The notes below the pieces were generated by a model. It saw only the letters and a program-made list of their open reading frames with translations. It had not been told where the DNA came from and made no database searches. From positions 3,286,001 through 3,350,000 of the forward strand of contig NZ_CP063353.1 of the NCBI RefSeq assembly GCF_014931565.1: a stretch of 64,000 bases of DNA, written 5' to 3'. Shown here piece by piece: positions 28,080 to 36,605 of the stretch (positions are counted from its first letter, which is position 1; each line of letters starts with the position of its first letter). The position numbers and the translations under genes are program-made. This DNA is from Clostridium sp. 'deep sea' (GTDB taxonomy: Bacteria; Bacillota; UBA994; PWPR01).

Positions 28080-28754
28080 TTATTTGACACCTTCTATTTC
28101 TAAATTTAATCTATTAAAATATTCTTCCATAAATTTAAGTCTTTCTCTACCAATCTCTTTTGCTTTCTCTGTGTATAATTTTTCAGGTATTTTTTTAAAC
28201 TTTATTTCATATTCAATAAAAGGTGTATGCTTAGAAACGTCTTTTAATCTTCCGTTATCAACAGTATTGTTTTTTAAATAATCATTAAGTGACTGATTTA
28301 TTGTTAGTTTTTGTCCAAATTGCCCCGCTAACATAAAAGTACGAGCAATTCCAGTTGCACCGATAATATCAAGTTTATCCGAATCAAAAAGTATTTTTGC
28401 TTCTATTGTTTTAGGTTCATTTCCAGTTCTATATCTATGTGCTACAACACAGTGCTTTATCTTCTCAATTTTATCTTCTTCATACTCTAAATTTTTTAAT
28501 ATATCCTCTGCAATTACACTACCTAAAACAGCATGGTCAATTTTTCCCGATTTATCTTGACTCTCTTCAACCCTCGCAATATCATGCAATAATGCAGAAG
28601 GAATAAGCACTTCTAAATCAACAGTAGATTCATATTTTGCGAGTAATAAACAAAGATTATAAACCCTAAGTACATGGTCTAAATTATGTGCGGAACAACT
28701 TAATCTGTGTTGAACAATTTCTAAAATTTTTTTATGTTTCATGTCACTATTCAT
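28080..28754 (-). CDS. HD-domain phosphohydrolase
   Basis: The 224-residue protein has an HD domain in its first 120 residues: SAHNLDHVLRVYNL, the HD pair in SALLHDIARVEE, DHAVLGSVIAEDIL and CVVAHRY. SDKLDIIGATGIARTF follows, typical of the YedJ-like HD group. Such enzymes hydrolyse phosphate esters of nucleotides or related metabolites using bound metal; the true substrate is unknown. The ATG is preceded by GGGGGT. It is a single gene convergent with the MATE gene. Confidence 0.87.
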   Translation of the reverse strand: MNSDMKHKKILEIVQHRLSCSAHNLDHVLRVYNLCLLLAKYESTVDLEVLIPSALLHDIARVEESQDKSGKIDHAVLGSVIAEDILKNLEYEEDKIEKIKHCVVAHRYRTGNEPKTIEAKILFDSDKLDIIGATGIARTFMLAGQFGQKLTINQSLNDYLKNNTVDNGRLKDVSKHTPFIEYEIKFKKIPEKLYTEKAKEIGRERLKFMEEYFNRLNLEIEGVK

Positions 28755-28857
28755 TTACATTACCCCCGTTTGTTTAAATGAGTATATTAACAATAACAAA
28801 CATATGTTCTGTCGTCAATTTTTACTTACATTATTGCAATAATTATTTAGGGCAGGT

Positions 28858-29031
28858 TTGGGTTTAGAAACGGACAACTTAAAACTTCAAGAAGAAACTC
28901 ATACCTCAAAAGTTGAGGATTCTACACATAAGATAGAATTAATTAACCAACTTCTTAAATTAGTTGCTAAACACGAGCAGGAATCAAGGCTTTACTTGCA
29001 GATAAAACACATTTGCACTACAATTAACTAG
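28858..29031 (+). CDS. Possible small ORF (57 aa) upstream of rlmD
   Basis: A TTG at 28858 follows AGGGCAGG, and the frame runs 57 codons to TAG at 29029-29031, 38 bp before rlmD. The product would be hydrophilic with a heptad-like helix (KIELINQLLKLVAKHEQES). I recognise no family. It may be a small helical protein, a gene remnant or chance; the only support is the ribosome-site-like sequence and helical composition. Confidence 0.3.
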   Translation: MGLETDNLKLQEETHTSKVEDSTHKIELINQLLKLVAKHEQESRLYLQIKHICTTIN

Positions 29032-29069
29032 AATACTAAGCGCCTTGTTTTTCAAGCGAAAGGAAAAAT

Positions 29070-30443
29070 ATGAAAAAACAAATACCTGTAAACATTAATG
29101 AAAAATACACAGTAATAATAGATAGCTTAAGCCATAGCGCTGAAGGAGTAGCACGGTATGATGGATTCACAATATTTGTACCCAATGCCATACCAGGTGA
29201 TGAGGTAGAGGTAACAATAATCTCAACCAAAAAGAACTATGCCCGAGCCCTTATCACTAAAATAATAAAACCCTCGTCTAATCGTATTTCTGCAAAATGT
29301 GAGGTGTACGAAAACTGTGGAGGATGTCAATTACAGCATTTAAAATATCAAGAACAATTAACCCTAAAACAAAAACTTGTTAAAGAAACACTTACAAGAG
29401 TGGGTGGTTTAGATGATATTTCTGTTGCTCCAGTTACAGGTATGAATGACCCTTGGCAATGTAGAAATAAATCTAGTTTTCCAGTAGGTGGACAAACTGG
29501 TGATGTTACCATGGGTTTCTACCAAAATCGTACTCATAACATTATAGATATTACTAATTGTGCTATACAACATCCCTTAATAGATAAAGCCTTAGTTATA
29601 ATAAAAGAGCAGTTAAATCAGCTCAACATAGCACCCTATAATGAAGAAAGCCATAAAGGTATAATTCGTCATGTTGTAGTTAGAGTTGCTCCAGGCACCA
29701 AAGAAATATTGGTAGTATTAGTAGCAACAAAAGATATAGGGCAACCATTTCGACAATTAGCAACAAACATTTCCCAGGAAATGTCGGATATTAAGGGCGT
29801 AATGTTAAATATTAATAATAAACGCACAAATGTAATTATGAGTGATGTAGAAATATTACTTTTCGGAAGAAAGTATATTATGGATAAATTGTTAGGCAAA
29901 ACATTTATAATTTCTGCTAAATCCTTTTACCAAGTAAACGCTGTACAAACCCCAGTTTTATATCAACAGGCTATTAGTAAAGCTAATTTACAAGGTAATG
30001 AAATAGTCGTAGACGCCTACTGTGGAACAGGCACAATTGGTTTAATGTTAGCCGAAAAAGCCCAAAAAATAATAGGTGTAGAAATAGTTCCAGCAGCTAT
30101 TAAAGACGCAAAATTCAACGCAAAACTTAACGGCATAACTAATGCTAAATTTTATGTAGGAAAAGCCGAGCAAAAAATACCTAAACTAGTTGAAAAAGGA
30201 CTAGAGCCAGATATAGTAGTAGTAGACCCTCCACGTAAAGGCTGTGGTGAAGCACTACTACAGGCTATCTGTGAAGCAGAAGTTAAAAAAATAGTCTATG
30301 TCTCTTGTAATCCCTCTACCTTAGCTCGAGATTTAAAATATTTAATTGAGCACGGCTATGAGGTTGAGGGCGAGGTTGGAGTTGTTGATATGTTTCCACA
30401 TTCGGGGCATGTTGAGAGTGTTGTGGGGTTGGTTAGGGATTAA
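29070..30443 (+). CDS. rlmD: 23S rRNA (uracil-5-)-methyltransferase, RlmD/RlmCD family
   Basis: The 457-residue protein transfers a methyl group from SAM to C5 of a uridine in 23S rRNA. A TRAM RNA-binding domain occupies residues 1-65 (IDSLSHSAEGVARYDGFTIFVPN). The [4Fe-4S] cysteines are C77, C83 and C86 (CEVYENCGGC) plus a fourth near 162. The SAM site is VVDAYCGTGTIGL, PPRKGC follows VVVD, and the nucleophile cysteine is in YVSCNPSTLARDL. RBS is CGAAAGGA. Its 3' side borders an accessory island, and fragments of an rlmD-like gene occur at 40840 and 45756. A terminator follows. Confidence 0.93.
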   Translation: MKKQIPVNINEKYTVIIDSLSHSAEGVARYDGFTIFVPNAIPGDEVEVTIISTKKNYARALITKIIKPSSNRISAKCEVYENCGGCQLQHLKYQEQLTLKQKLVKETLTRVGGLDDISVAPVTGMNDPWQCRNKSSFPVGGQTGDVTMGFYQNRTHNIIDITNCAIQHPLIDKALVIIKEQLNQLNIAPYNEESHKGIIRHVVVRVAPGTKEILVVLVATKDIGQPFRQLATNISQEMSDIKGVMLNINNKRTNVIMSDVEILLFGRKYIMDKLLGKTFIISAKSFYQVNAVQTPVLYQQAISKANLQGNEIVVDAYCGTGTIGLMLAEKAQKIIGVEIVPAAIKDAKFNAKLNGITNAKFYVGKAEQKIPKLVEKGLEPDIVVVDPPRKGCGEALLQAICEAEVKKIVYVSCNPSTLARDLKYLIEHGYEVEGEVGVVDMFPHSGHVESVVGLVRD

Positions 30444-30491
30444 CTTTCAATCCACGGTCGCTTCCACAATTGTTCCAGCTCTTCGTCGAAC

Positions 30492-30548
30492 AAAAAAATA
30501 TCCAAAAACATATATTAGCTCATATTATGTTTGTGGATATTTTTTTTA
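30492..30548 (+). terminator. Terminator of rlmD; copy 1 of a duplicated flank sequence
   Basis: AAAATATCCA and TGGATATTTT pair across a loop containing ATATTAGCTCATATTAT, followed by a T run. A related sequence recurs at 35765-35816 beyond the accessory island. The rest of 30550-30767 shows no gene. Confidence 0.7.
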
Positions 30549-30767
30549 CTCCTAAATCTGAAACAATTCTGAAAGCCACGGTAGAATGATACGTTGAGGT
30601 GGTTAGGGTTGAGGCTCCCATAATTAATCCTATTACTGCTGATTTTAAATATTTTTATAAGGTAAGATATTTTACTACCGTAAAAATCACTGTCATACAC
30701 AAAATCCTCGCAAAGATAGATTTTATCTAATTTGCGAACTAGTCTTGTAACCATGATTTTTCTTATG

Positions 30768-32546
30768 CTATTTTTTATCATTAGGTTCGTTAATCTTAAT
30801 GTTATCAAGCTCGAGAAAATTTTCTAAATTTTTAGGAAAGATCTCAATACCGAAACTAGTTAGTTTATTGATAGTATTCCATACACCTACACTGTTTTTA
30901 TCATTTGACTCATAACCAATCACATCTTCTAACTTTGGAATATTGAAATGAATATTATCCTTGCCTGCTTCATTTATAAGCTTCCAGTTAGTTGTAATCA
31001 TACCTTTATTAGTCGTTGGACTACGTTTAGCACCTTTATTATTGTATTCTTCTAGTTCCTCAATTTTATTAATATAAAAATTACTTGCTTTTAATTCTTC
31101 TTCTGTTTTGAAATTTAATTTATTAATAATATTATTACTAAAATCTAGGTCATTAACTACAAAGTAGTCTATACCTAAGTGTTTACAAAGTCTAATAAGC
31201 ACTAAAGCTGTTATTTTCCCGTAATGAGGTATTATAGATATATTATTAAAGTTTAAATACGTTTCAGCGTATTTTTTATCTTTTGTAATAGACAATACTT
31301 TGCTCTGGATTATATGATTGTACACCATAATATCATTAGGTCCTTCTACTAATAACACTTTTCTACTGAAAATGATTTTATTTAAACTTGGTTTAATAAT
31401 CTTTATATAATTATTGAAGTCATTTATTTCATTAAGAAACTCATCTTTTTCATGAAGATCATCAAAATTGCCCTTTGCATTATTATAAGTAACCTCAGTT
31501 TGCCTTTTTCCCTCATCAAACTCAAGTCGAATAAGGCCTTTTGTATCAAATATATCAATCATCTTATCTGAATGGGTTGTATAAATAACTTGGTGTCCAT
31601 TTTCAGATAAACCACAAAGGACTGTTTTATAGAAGTACTCTTGATGATTTTCATGAAGAAAACTCTCTGGTTCTTCAAAGAGAAAGAGACATTTATCGTC
31701 TTTACTTGTTTCTGCAATAGCTTGTATAATAGCCATTACAAACATTGAAATATATCCATCTCCAAAGTGACTTATAGGTATCAAATTTTCAGTGTCTCCA
31801 TTTAGTCCTATTTTAAAGATCATATCTAGGAAGATATCCTCATAAGCAGGTAGACTAAAATCAATATTACAATTATTGTTTCTAAGATTTTTTGAATAAT
31901 TAGTTTGAACTTTGTCAATAAAGGATTTTAGTAAAGAGTCTTTCAGGATGTTCTTTGTTGATTTTTTAATTTCTTCTTGAAAGTCATTTTTCTTGCTTAT
32001 CATTTCTTGATCTGTATCTACTATATACTTAATATGTTTTGCTAGGAATGAACTGAGATTACCCCAACTAGTTTTCTTAGTATTCATTTCATTTTTAATT
32101 TCATGAAAATTGATGTAGAATATTTTGTAATATTTTGATGCTCCATAAGCTGTATAGTTAATTTCTTTTTTTGAATTATATGATTCTATTTTAGCACTTT
32201 CAATTTCACTACCATCAAGTTTTATTATAAGATAATGATAACCAGCTAAATTAGCAAATTTACCGTTTTCTTTTGTTTCTTTACTACTACTTATTCCAGT
32301 TACTATGTAAGGTATTCTACTATAATCTCTATTGTGAAAATCATCTATTGTGAATGTATTTTTATTTATATGTTTAGCTGTTATCCCATATAATATTGCA
32401 TTAAGTAAGTTCGTTTTACCAGAGTTATTATATCCTACAATGGAAATTGGTTTTTTATAATTGTCATCTGGGAAAATAATACTTTTTATATCTCCAAAAG
32501 ATCTATAATTTTTTACTTGAATACCATTGATTCTTATTTTACTCAT
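30768..32546 (-). CDS. OLD-family ATPase-TOPRIM nuclease
   Basis: The 592-residue protein has an SMC/ABC-type ATPase: Walker A GYNNSGKT (38-45), the GDGYISMF signature-like segment near 262, Walker B LFLFEEPES near 288-295 and a histidine switch TTHSDKM. A C-terminal TOPRIM nuclease follows, with E401 in LLVEGPNDI and the DxD pair D466/D468 in VVNDLDFS. OLD proteins (P2 Old, GajA of Gabija) are phage-defence nucleases. No UvrD helicase partner is present, so this is either a class 1 stand-alone OLD or part of a different system with the divergent three-gene unit. The start is an ATG preceded by GGAG. Confidence 0.85.
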   Translation of the reverse strand: MSKIRINGIQVKNYRSFGDIKSIIFPDDNYKKPISIVGYNNSGKTNLLNAILYGITAKHINKNTFTIDDFHNRDYSRIPYIVTGISSSKETKENGKFANLAGYHYLIIKLDGSEIESAKIESYNSKKEINYTAYGASKYYKIFYINFHEIKNEMNTKKTSWGNLSSFLAKHIKYIVDTDQEMISKKNDFQEEIKKSTKNILKDSLLKSFIDKVQTNYSKNLRNNNCNIDFSLPAYEDIFLDMIFKIGLNGDTENLIPISHFGDGYISMFVMAIIQAIAETSKDDKCLFLFEEPESFLHENHQEYFYKTVLCGLSENGHQVIYTTHSDKMIDIFDTKGLIRLEFDEGKRQTEVTYNNAKGNFDDLHEKDEFLNEINDFNNYIKIIKPSLNKIIFSRKVLLVEGPNDIMVYNHIIQSKVLSITKDKKYAETYLNFNNISIIPHYGKITALVLIRLCKHLGIDYFVVNDLDFSNNIINKLNFKTEEELKASNFYINKIEELEEYNNKGAKRSPTTNKGMITTNWKLINEAGKDNIHFNIPKLEDVIGYESNDKNSVGVWNTINKLTSFGIEIFPKNLENFLELDNIKINEPNDKK

Positions 32547-32673
32547 ATAAATACTCCAAATTAATAATTTTTAATTGATGGTATTAACATTTACTACCAA
32601 CTATATTACAATACTTGGTAGAGACAATCAAATAGTTATAGTAATAATTATAAATAAGAAGGTGATGGGTTAT

Positions 32674-33294
32674 ATGAACTATAAGCTTAATAAAAAACAG
32701 GTCTTTGAATTATTCATTGCTCTTGCAACAATACTAATATCTATATTGGGTAGTTTTGGTATTGCATTCTATCAAAATAAAGCTGCAGAAAAAACTGTAT
32801 TCCTTCAAAATAAGTATGAAATAGGAAGAGAATTCATCAGCAAGGCAAAACAATTCGAGATTATAAGAAGACAATACTATATGGAGTATTTTAGGTTAGA
32901 ATTACGCAGTTTGCTTTTTGAGAATAATTACTATGATGAGCTAACTTCAAAAATGCATTTAATTGAGAAGATAGATAGGAAAATTAATGAAAAATATGAT
33001 AGTAAATACATAATTTTAGGTGCTGAAGTTTACTCTCTTTTACAAGTTATACCAAAATACTATAATGATATAGATAAGACACTTATAGATGAGAGTATAA
33101 ACGCTTTGGGTGATTCCTATGGTTATGATGAATCTCTAATAGAAAAAAAATGTAAAGAGCTATCAATTGATATTACAGATGGTGGCGAGTTTTATGATAA
33201 GTTAAAGGAGTATATTGAAAAGAAATATAAAGATGAGTTTTCAGATATAGCAAATAAGATCAAAAACGAAATTGTTAAAAGCATATCAAAATAA
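32674..33294 (+). CDS. Single-pass membrane protein of unknown function, island gene 1
   Basis: The start is the ATG at 32674, with AAGGTGA 9 bp upstream; in-frame ATGs from 32575 and 32665 have no fitting site. The 206-residue product has one transmembrane segment (about residues 9-31, ELFIALATILISILGSFGIAF) and a long charged, mostly helical cytoplasmic part with probable coiled coils. I recognise no family. It is divergent from the OLD-nuclease gene with about 127 bp between, and is the first of three closely spaced genes. A membrane tether for the following proteins, or an effector acting at the membrane, is speculation. Confidence 0.65.
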   Translation: MNYKLNKKQVFELFIALATILISILGSFGIAFYQNKAAEKTVFLQNKYEIGREFISKAKQFEIIRRQYYMEYFRLELRSLLFENNYYDELTSKMHLIEKIDRKINEKYDSKYIILGAEVYSLLQVIPKYYNDIDKTLIDESINALGDSYGYDESLIEKKCKELSIDITDGGEFYDKLKEYIEKKYKDEFSDIANKIKNEIVKSISK

Positions 33295-33314
33295 GTATCT
33301 AGGAGGAGATTCCG

Positions 33315-34226
33315 ATTAGTAACTATCTAAGTAATATTAAAGCAGTATTAAACATGTATTGGCCACGTTCAGAAATAGAGAATGATGTGATATCTGTAAG
33401 ATGTGTATTATTTGACAGACTAGTACATGATTTGCAAAATGACGAACATTGTAACAAAAAATTAGTAACAATAGACAATAAGAAAGATTTACTTAACCTA
33501 TATGATAGAGACGAAGATTTTAAAAGTATTTTTAATGAGATAATCGAGCAAACATATAAAGATTTTTCTATGTTTATCACTAAGTATGGTGGATACAATG
33601 GTTTGTTTATATATTCATTAATGAATGCAGAATTTTCTGTAGATAAGTATAAACTAGCATGTGATAATATAAAGTCATGGTATTTTAGTGATAGAGCTCA
33701 CAGTTATAACTCATTACGTAGAGTTCCCGTCGGTGGTGGACCGGATGTTAGTAGTTTGATGAGGGAGTTTTTCTCTGATAGCATTAAAACTTTAATTATG
33801 AACTGGATAGGTAAAGGAGCAAAGAAGGTTTTAAATGTAGTTTTAGATAAGGTAAGAGGAGAAACTTTTTTACCAGCTAGTGTTGAGCAATTATTTGGAG
33901 AAAAATATAGTATAGAAGAAATTAAATATATGCTAGGTAGTTCATATAAAGATCAATTATATATCTTTGAATTAAGCATTGAGGATATTGATAATATAGA
34001 AAATATATGCAAAAGTAGTTTACAGAACTTTTTGAGTAGTTTTGGGTCAGAAGAGTTGAAAGCATTAAATGCAATACAAAAATATGAGAGTTATGATAAA
34101 AAAGTAGTTAGCAAACTACTTAAGAATGACTATATAAGTATGGTGCAGTTCAATAGAGATATCACCCAGTTAGCAATTTTTCAAAAAAATGAAGATGAGT
34201 TTGATGGCGTTAGTCTTTATAATTAA
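33315..34226 (+). CDS. Unknown protein, island gene 2 (probable ATT start)
   Basis: AGGAGGAG (33301-33308) is a near-perfect ribosome site, and the frame opens just after it. The only initiator at proper spacing is ATT at 33315; the first ATG is at 33354 with no ribosome site. From ATT the protein has 303 residues. It is mixed and helical with no membrane segment. A glycine-rich VPVGGGPDVSS loop lies near residue 138, and the last third is mostly helical (IEDIDNIENICKSSLQNFL). No family recognised. It lies 20 bp after gene 1 and 18 bp before gene 3, so all three are one operon. Confidence 0.6.
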   Translation: MSNYLSNIKAVLNMYWPRSEIENDVISVRCVLFDRLVHDLQNDEHCNKKLVTIDNKKDLLNLYDRDEDFKSIFNEIIEQTYKDFSMFITKYGGYNGLFIYSLMNAEFSVDKYKLACDNIKSWYFSDRAHSYNSLRRVPVGGGPDVSSLMREFFSDSIKTLIMNWIGKGAKKVLNVVLDKVRGETFLPASVEQLFGEKYSIEEIKYMLGSSYKDQLYIFELSIEDIDNIENICKSSLQNFLSSFGSEELKALNAIQKYESYDKKVVSKLLKNDYISMVQFNRDITQLAIFQKNEDEFDGVSLYN

Positions 34227-34244
34227 ATGAAAGGGAGCAGACTA

Positions 34245-34793
34245 ATGGGTTATAGAATACGAACTTTTAAAAATTTACCAAAACATTTTAACTTTTATTT
34301 TATTCTGATTGGAGATTACAGTAATTGTGACAAGATTAATAATTTATTCAATCAAGATTTCGATAAGATTGCTGATAGACTAGAGACTTCAGCTATTGTA
34401 AAAAGTGTAAGCAACAGATCACTTGATGAAGAAGTTTATAAAGCATTTGAGAAAATAATTAATGATAAAAACCATCATTATAATAATCTTATTTCATCAC
34501 TTGAAAGTAGCTATCCTGGACTACTAATATTAGACTGTCATCCAGATAATATTAATGATAAATCATTGTTACTATTTATTACATTTGATACATTAAATAA
34601 TGAATATACATCGAATAATGAGTTGATAAAAGATCTAGTTGATCTAGCTAAAAAAATTAATACTAATATAATAAATAGGTTCAGTAAGAAAAAAGGTTTT
34701 TTAACTAGATTTTTTGATAGTATGATATTAGAGCCAAATTTTTTTGGTTTTGGATTTAATCTTAAAGAGATACTTAACATTAAAAGTAAATAA
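34245..34793 (+). CDS. Unknown protein, island gene 3
   Basis: The start is ATG 34245 with AAAGGGAG 7 bp upstream, rather than an ATG at 34227 that sits on the ribosome site. The 182-residue product has an alpha/beta N-terminal half (FYFILIGDYSNCDKINNLF, LLILDCHPDNINDKSLLLFITF) and a hydrophobic C-terminal GFLTRFFDSMILEPNFFGFGF segment. No known domain. It ends the three-gene operon next to the OLD nuclease; a palindromic repeat and a terminator follow. Confidence 0.62.
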   Translation: MGYRIRTFKNLPKHFNFYFILIGDYSNCDKINNLFNQDFDKIADRLETSAIVKSVSNRSLDEEVYKAFEKIINDKNHHYNNLISSLESSYPGLLILDCHPDNINDKSLLLFITFDTLNNEYTSNNELIKDLVDLAKKINTNIINRFSKKKGFLTRFFDSMILEPNFFGFGFNLKEILNIKSK

Positions 34794-34806
34794 ATTGCAA
34801 AAATTA

Positions 34807-34837
34807 TGACAGACAGTGGGGACAGTCCCGTCTGTCA
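34807..34837. repeat. GGGGACAGTCCC palindromic repeat, copy 1
   Basis: TGACAGAC and GTCTGTCA arms enclose a core AGTGGGGACAGTCCC. This is one of six related palindromes between 34.8 and 56.5 kb. It lies 14 bp after the third island gene. Confidence 0.8.
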
Positions 34838-34886
34838 GGTTACATTGAAGACACTTAAAATCACTCGGGTATTTTAACCGGTAACT

Positions 34887-34923
34887 AAAAAAACTCACTC
34901 TTATATACAAGTGAGTTTTTTAC
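34887..34923 (+). terminator. Rho-independent terminator of the island operon
   Basis: AAAACTCACT and AGTGAGTTTT form a 10-bp stem flanked by A and T runs, so it may work in both directions between the facing genes ending at 34793 and 35042. Confidence 0.8.
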
Positions 34924-35041
34924 TTCTCTAGTATTTCAAACGGATACCAAAGGTATACACACTACGCGAACTAAGTGAGCACACTACGTAATTAATTTAT
35001 CAATTACACACCACACGAAGCGAAGCAAGTACACCACTCTT

Positions 35042-35338
35042 TTACAATACCCCCATTACCCGAAGCAATTTCACACAGTTTTTGTAGCCTGCTAGGTAAA
35101 GAGCATCTTGGGCATTTTGTATTAATTGTTGTTGCTTATTTATGTATTCATTTATAAATTCTTTGTCTTTATTATTTAAGTTATTAATTATTATATTGTA
35201 TTTATCTTTATTAGTCTCCAAAAAGCATTTTAGCTCTTGGCTTTCTAAATCTGTTTTCAAAAAGTCATTTTTTACGTGTTTCAACATATTGGCTGTAAAG
35301 TCTTCAAAATAATAACCAAAATCTGTTAACGATTTCAT
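35042..35338 (-). CDS. DUF6809-like small protein
   Basis: The 98-residue helical protein has a variable N-terminal helix, then KFINEYINKQQQLIQNAQDALYLAGYKNCVKL-type helices (residues about 60-93). This is the pattern of DUF6809 proteins, which are common in clostridial mobile elements and have no known function. GGAGG lies 9 bp before the ATG. It lies downstream of, and on the same strand as, the ribbon-helix-helix gene, separated by a terminator. Family assignment is by pattern only. Confidence 0.6.
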   Translation of the reverse strand: MKSLTDFGYYFEDFTANMLKHVKNDFLKTDLESQELKCFLETNKDKYNIIINNLNNKDKEFINEYINKQQQLIQNAQDALYLAGYKNCVKLLRVMGVL

Positions 35339-35420
35339 TGTGTTATACCTCCGTATCTTGTATAACTACCTACAACAGGGTATAATAAATTTACCTCTAT
35401 CTTAGGATAGTTGGTGTTAA

Positions 35421-35464
35421 AAATAAGAGTTTTGTCTTCTTTGAGGGGAGCAGAACTCTTATTT
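35421..35464 (-). terminator. Terminator of the ribbon-helix-helix gene
   Basis: AAATAAGAGTT and AACTCTTATTT form a perfect 11-bp stem. Read on the minus strand it is followed by TTAACACC after a T run. It overlaps the last codons of the gene ending at 35459. Confidence 0.75.
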
Positions 35465-35638
35465 TTTTGTTAGGTCATCGTATATTCTAGTTACACCTTC
35501 TCTAAGTATTTGAGATTTACTAATCTTCAACTCTTCACTACAATAAATAAGCTTATGCTCTGTATCTTCATCAATTCTAAACTTAATAGTTTTGTTTTTA
35601 GGCGAATTAGTAGGACGACCACGTTTTCTTTTCTCCAC
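35459..35638 (-). CDS. Ribbon-helix-helix (CopG/Arc-like) DNA-binding protein
   Basis: From the GTG at 35638 (AGGTGAG 8 bp upstream) the product has 59 residues and begins MEKRKRGRPTNSPKNK, the typical opening of this clostridial accessory family. A beta strand TIKFRIDED and two helices (TEHKLIYCSEEL, SKSQILREGVTRIYDDL) complete the ribbon-helix-helix. A GTG at 35650 is an alternative. Such proteins are often autoregulators or plasmid/element maintenance factors. It lies at the right end of the island, which supports a mobile origin. Confidence 0.78.
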   Translation of the reverse strand: MEKRKRGRPTNSPKNKTIKFRIDEDTEHKLIYCSEELKISKSQILREGVTRIYDDLTKK

Positions 35639-35764
35639 TATTATTCTCACCTACCTTTATTGTGGGGACTTATTATAGTTTAACTTATGTGGGGTCAAAA
35701 ATCAATAGGAAATGTTTAGTTCTATGAAGCTCCAATAATCAAGCCTAGCTCTGTGTTGTACGCA

Positions 35765-35816
35765 AACAAATGCCAAAAGATATATTATCTCATATTATTT
35801 TTTTGGTATTTTTTTA
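35765..35816 (+). repeat. Copy 2 of the rlmD 3' flank sequence
   Basis: AATGCCAAAA...ATATTATCTCATATTAT...TTTTTGGTATT with a T run resembles the rlmD terminator at 30492-30548. No plus-strand gene ends nearby, so it is an orphan terminator. Together the two copies bracket the island. Confidence 0.6.
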
Positions 35817-35882
35817 CTATTACTTAATACCTATACTGGAATAGGGGTTAAACATAAAGCAGAGTATTGTGTTTAAAACAGA

Positions 35883-35997
35883 ATACTGGTATACTTTAAC
35901 ATCGAAAAATCTTATCGAAAAGATAAATTATTTTTATAGTCTTAACTATAACTATTAAAATATACTATTGGTTAAATATTTCGGATACCAGTATACT
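35883..35997 (+). promoter_or_regulatory. Promoter and paired operators of the importer operon
   Basis: TTGGTT (35968-35973), an 18-bp spacer and TATACT (35992-35997) form the promoter. ATACCAGTAT (35985-35994) overlaps the -10, and its exact inverse ATACTGGTAT lies 100 bp upstream (35883-35892). The two sites about ten helical turns apart suggest repression by looping. No regulator gene is adjacent. Confidence 0.6.
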
Positions 35998-36037
35998 AGT
36001 TTAGTAATTTAAAAATATATTAAAAAGGTGACTCAAT

Positions 36038-36604
36038 ATGAATGATAATAGGATAATTATAATTTCTCACTGTGTTTTTAATGAATTATCTAAGGTTAGG
36101 TCTGAAGTGAAAAAAGAATACGATAGTGTGGGAAACTTAATTAATAGATTAATCGAAGAAAAGGTAGGATTCATACAGCTTCCGTGTCCTGAAACTTATT
36201 GTTATGGACTAAAGCGTTGGGGTCATACTGTAGAGCAGTTTGATAATCCTTATTATCGTGAGACTTGTGAAAAGCTTTTTGATACAACATTAAATATGAT
36301 AAAGAACCACATTGCTGTGGGTGATAAAATAGTATGTTTAGCAGGTATTGCAGGTAGTCCTTCTTGTGGAGTAGAGAGTACGTGTAGTAGTGACTTATGG
36401 GGAGGGGAACTTGGCAGTAAGAAAGATATAGCCAAAACTATATCCGATGTTAGCAGAGTTCAAGGAAAAGGTGTTTTTATAGATGTCATCCAGAGCATAC
36501 TTGATGAAAATAATATTAAAATCCCCATGATTGAATATAATAGAAAAGAATTAGGCAAATTTGAAGAAGACATTTTTAAATTATTAAATGTAGAGGATAA
36601 TTAA
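36038..36604 (+). CDS. TudS-related putative desulfidase (CD3072-type, DUF523-like)
   Basis: The 188-residue protein resembles DUF523/TudS thiouracil desulfidases. The three cysteines that would hold the [4Fe-4S] cluster are visible at Cys12 (ISHCVFNE), Cys50 (QLPCPETY) and the cysteine of GSPSCG near 109. TudS proteins remove sulfur from thiolated nucleobases; this subgroup's substrate is unknown. AAAGGTG precedes the ATG. The stop is followed after one base by the ABC ATPase gene, so it is the lead gene of the importer operon; that context suggests desulfuration of an imported thio-compound. Confidence 0.78.
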   Translation: MNDNRIIIISHCVFNELSKVRSEVKKEYDSVGNLINRLIEEKVGFIQLPCPETYCYGLKRWGHTVEQFDNPYYRETCEKLFDTTLNMIKNHIAVGDKIVCLAGIAGSPSCGVESTCSSDLWGGELGSKKDIAKTISDVSRVQGKGVFIDVIQSILDENNIKIPMIEYNRKELGKFEEDIFKLLNVEDN

Positions 36605-36605
36605 T

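Noticed and set aside
30768-34793. Gabija defence system
   Set aside because: The OLD-type protein resembles GajA in layout, but there is no UvrD-like GajB, and the neighbouring genes do not encode helicases.
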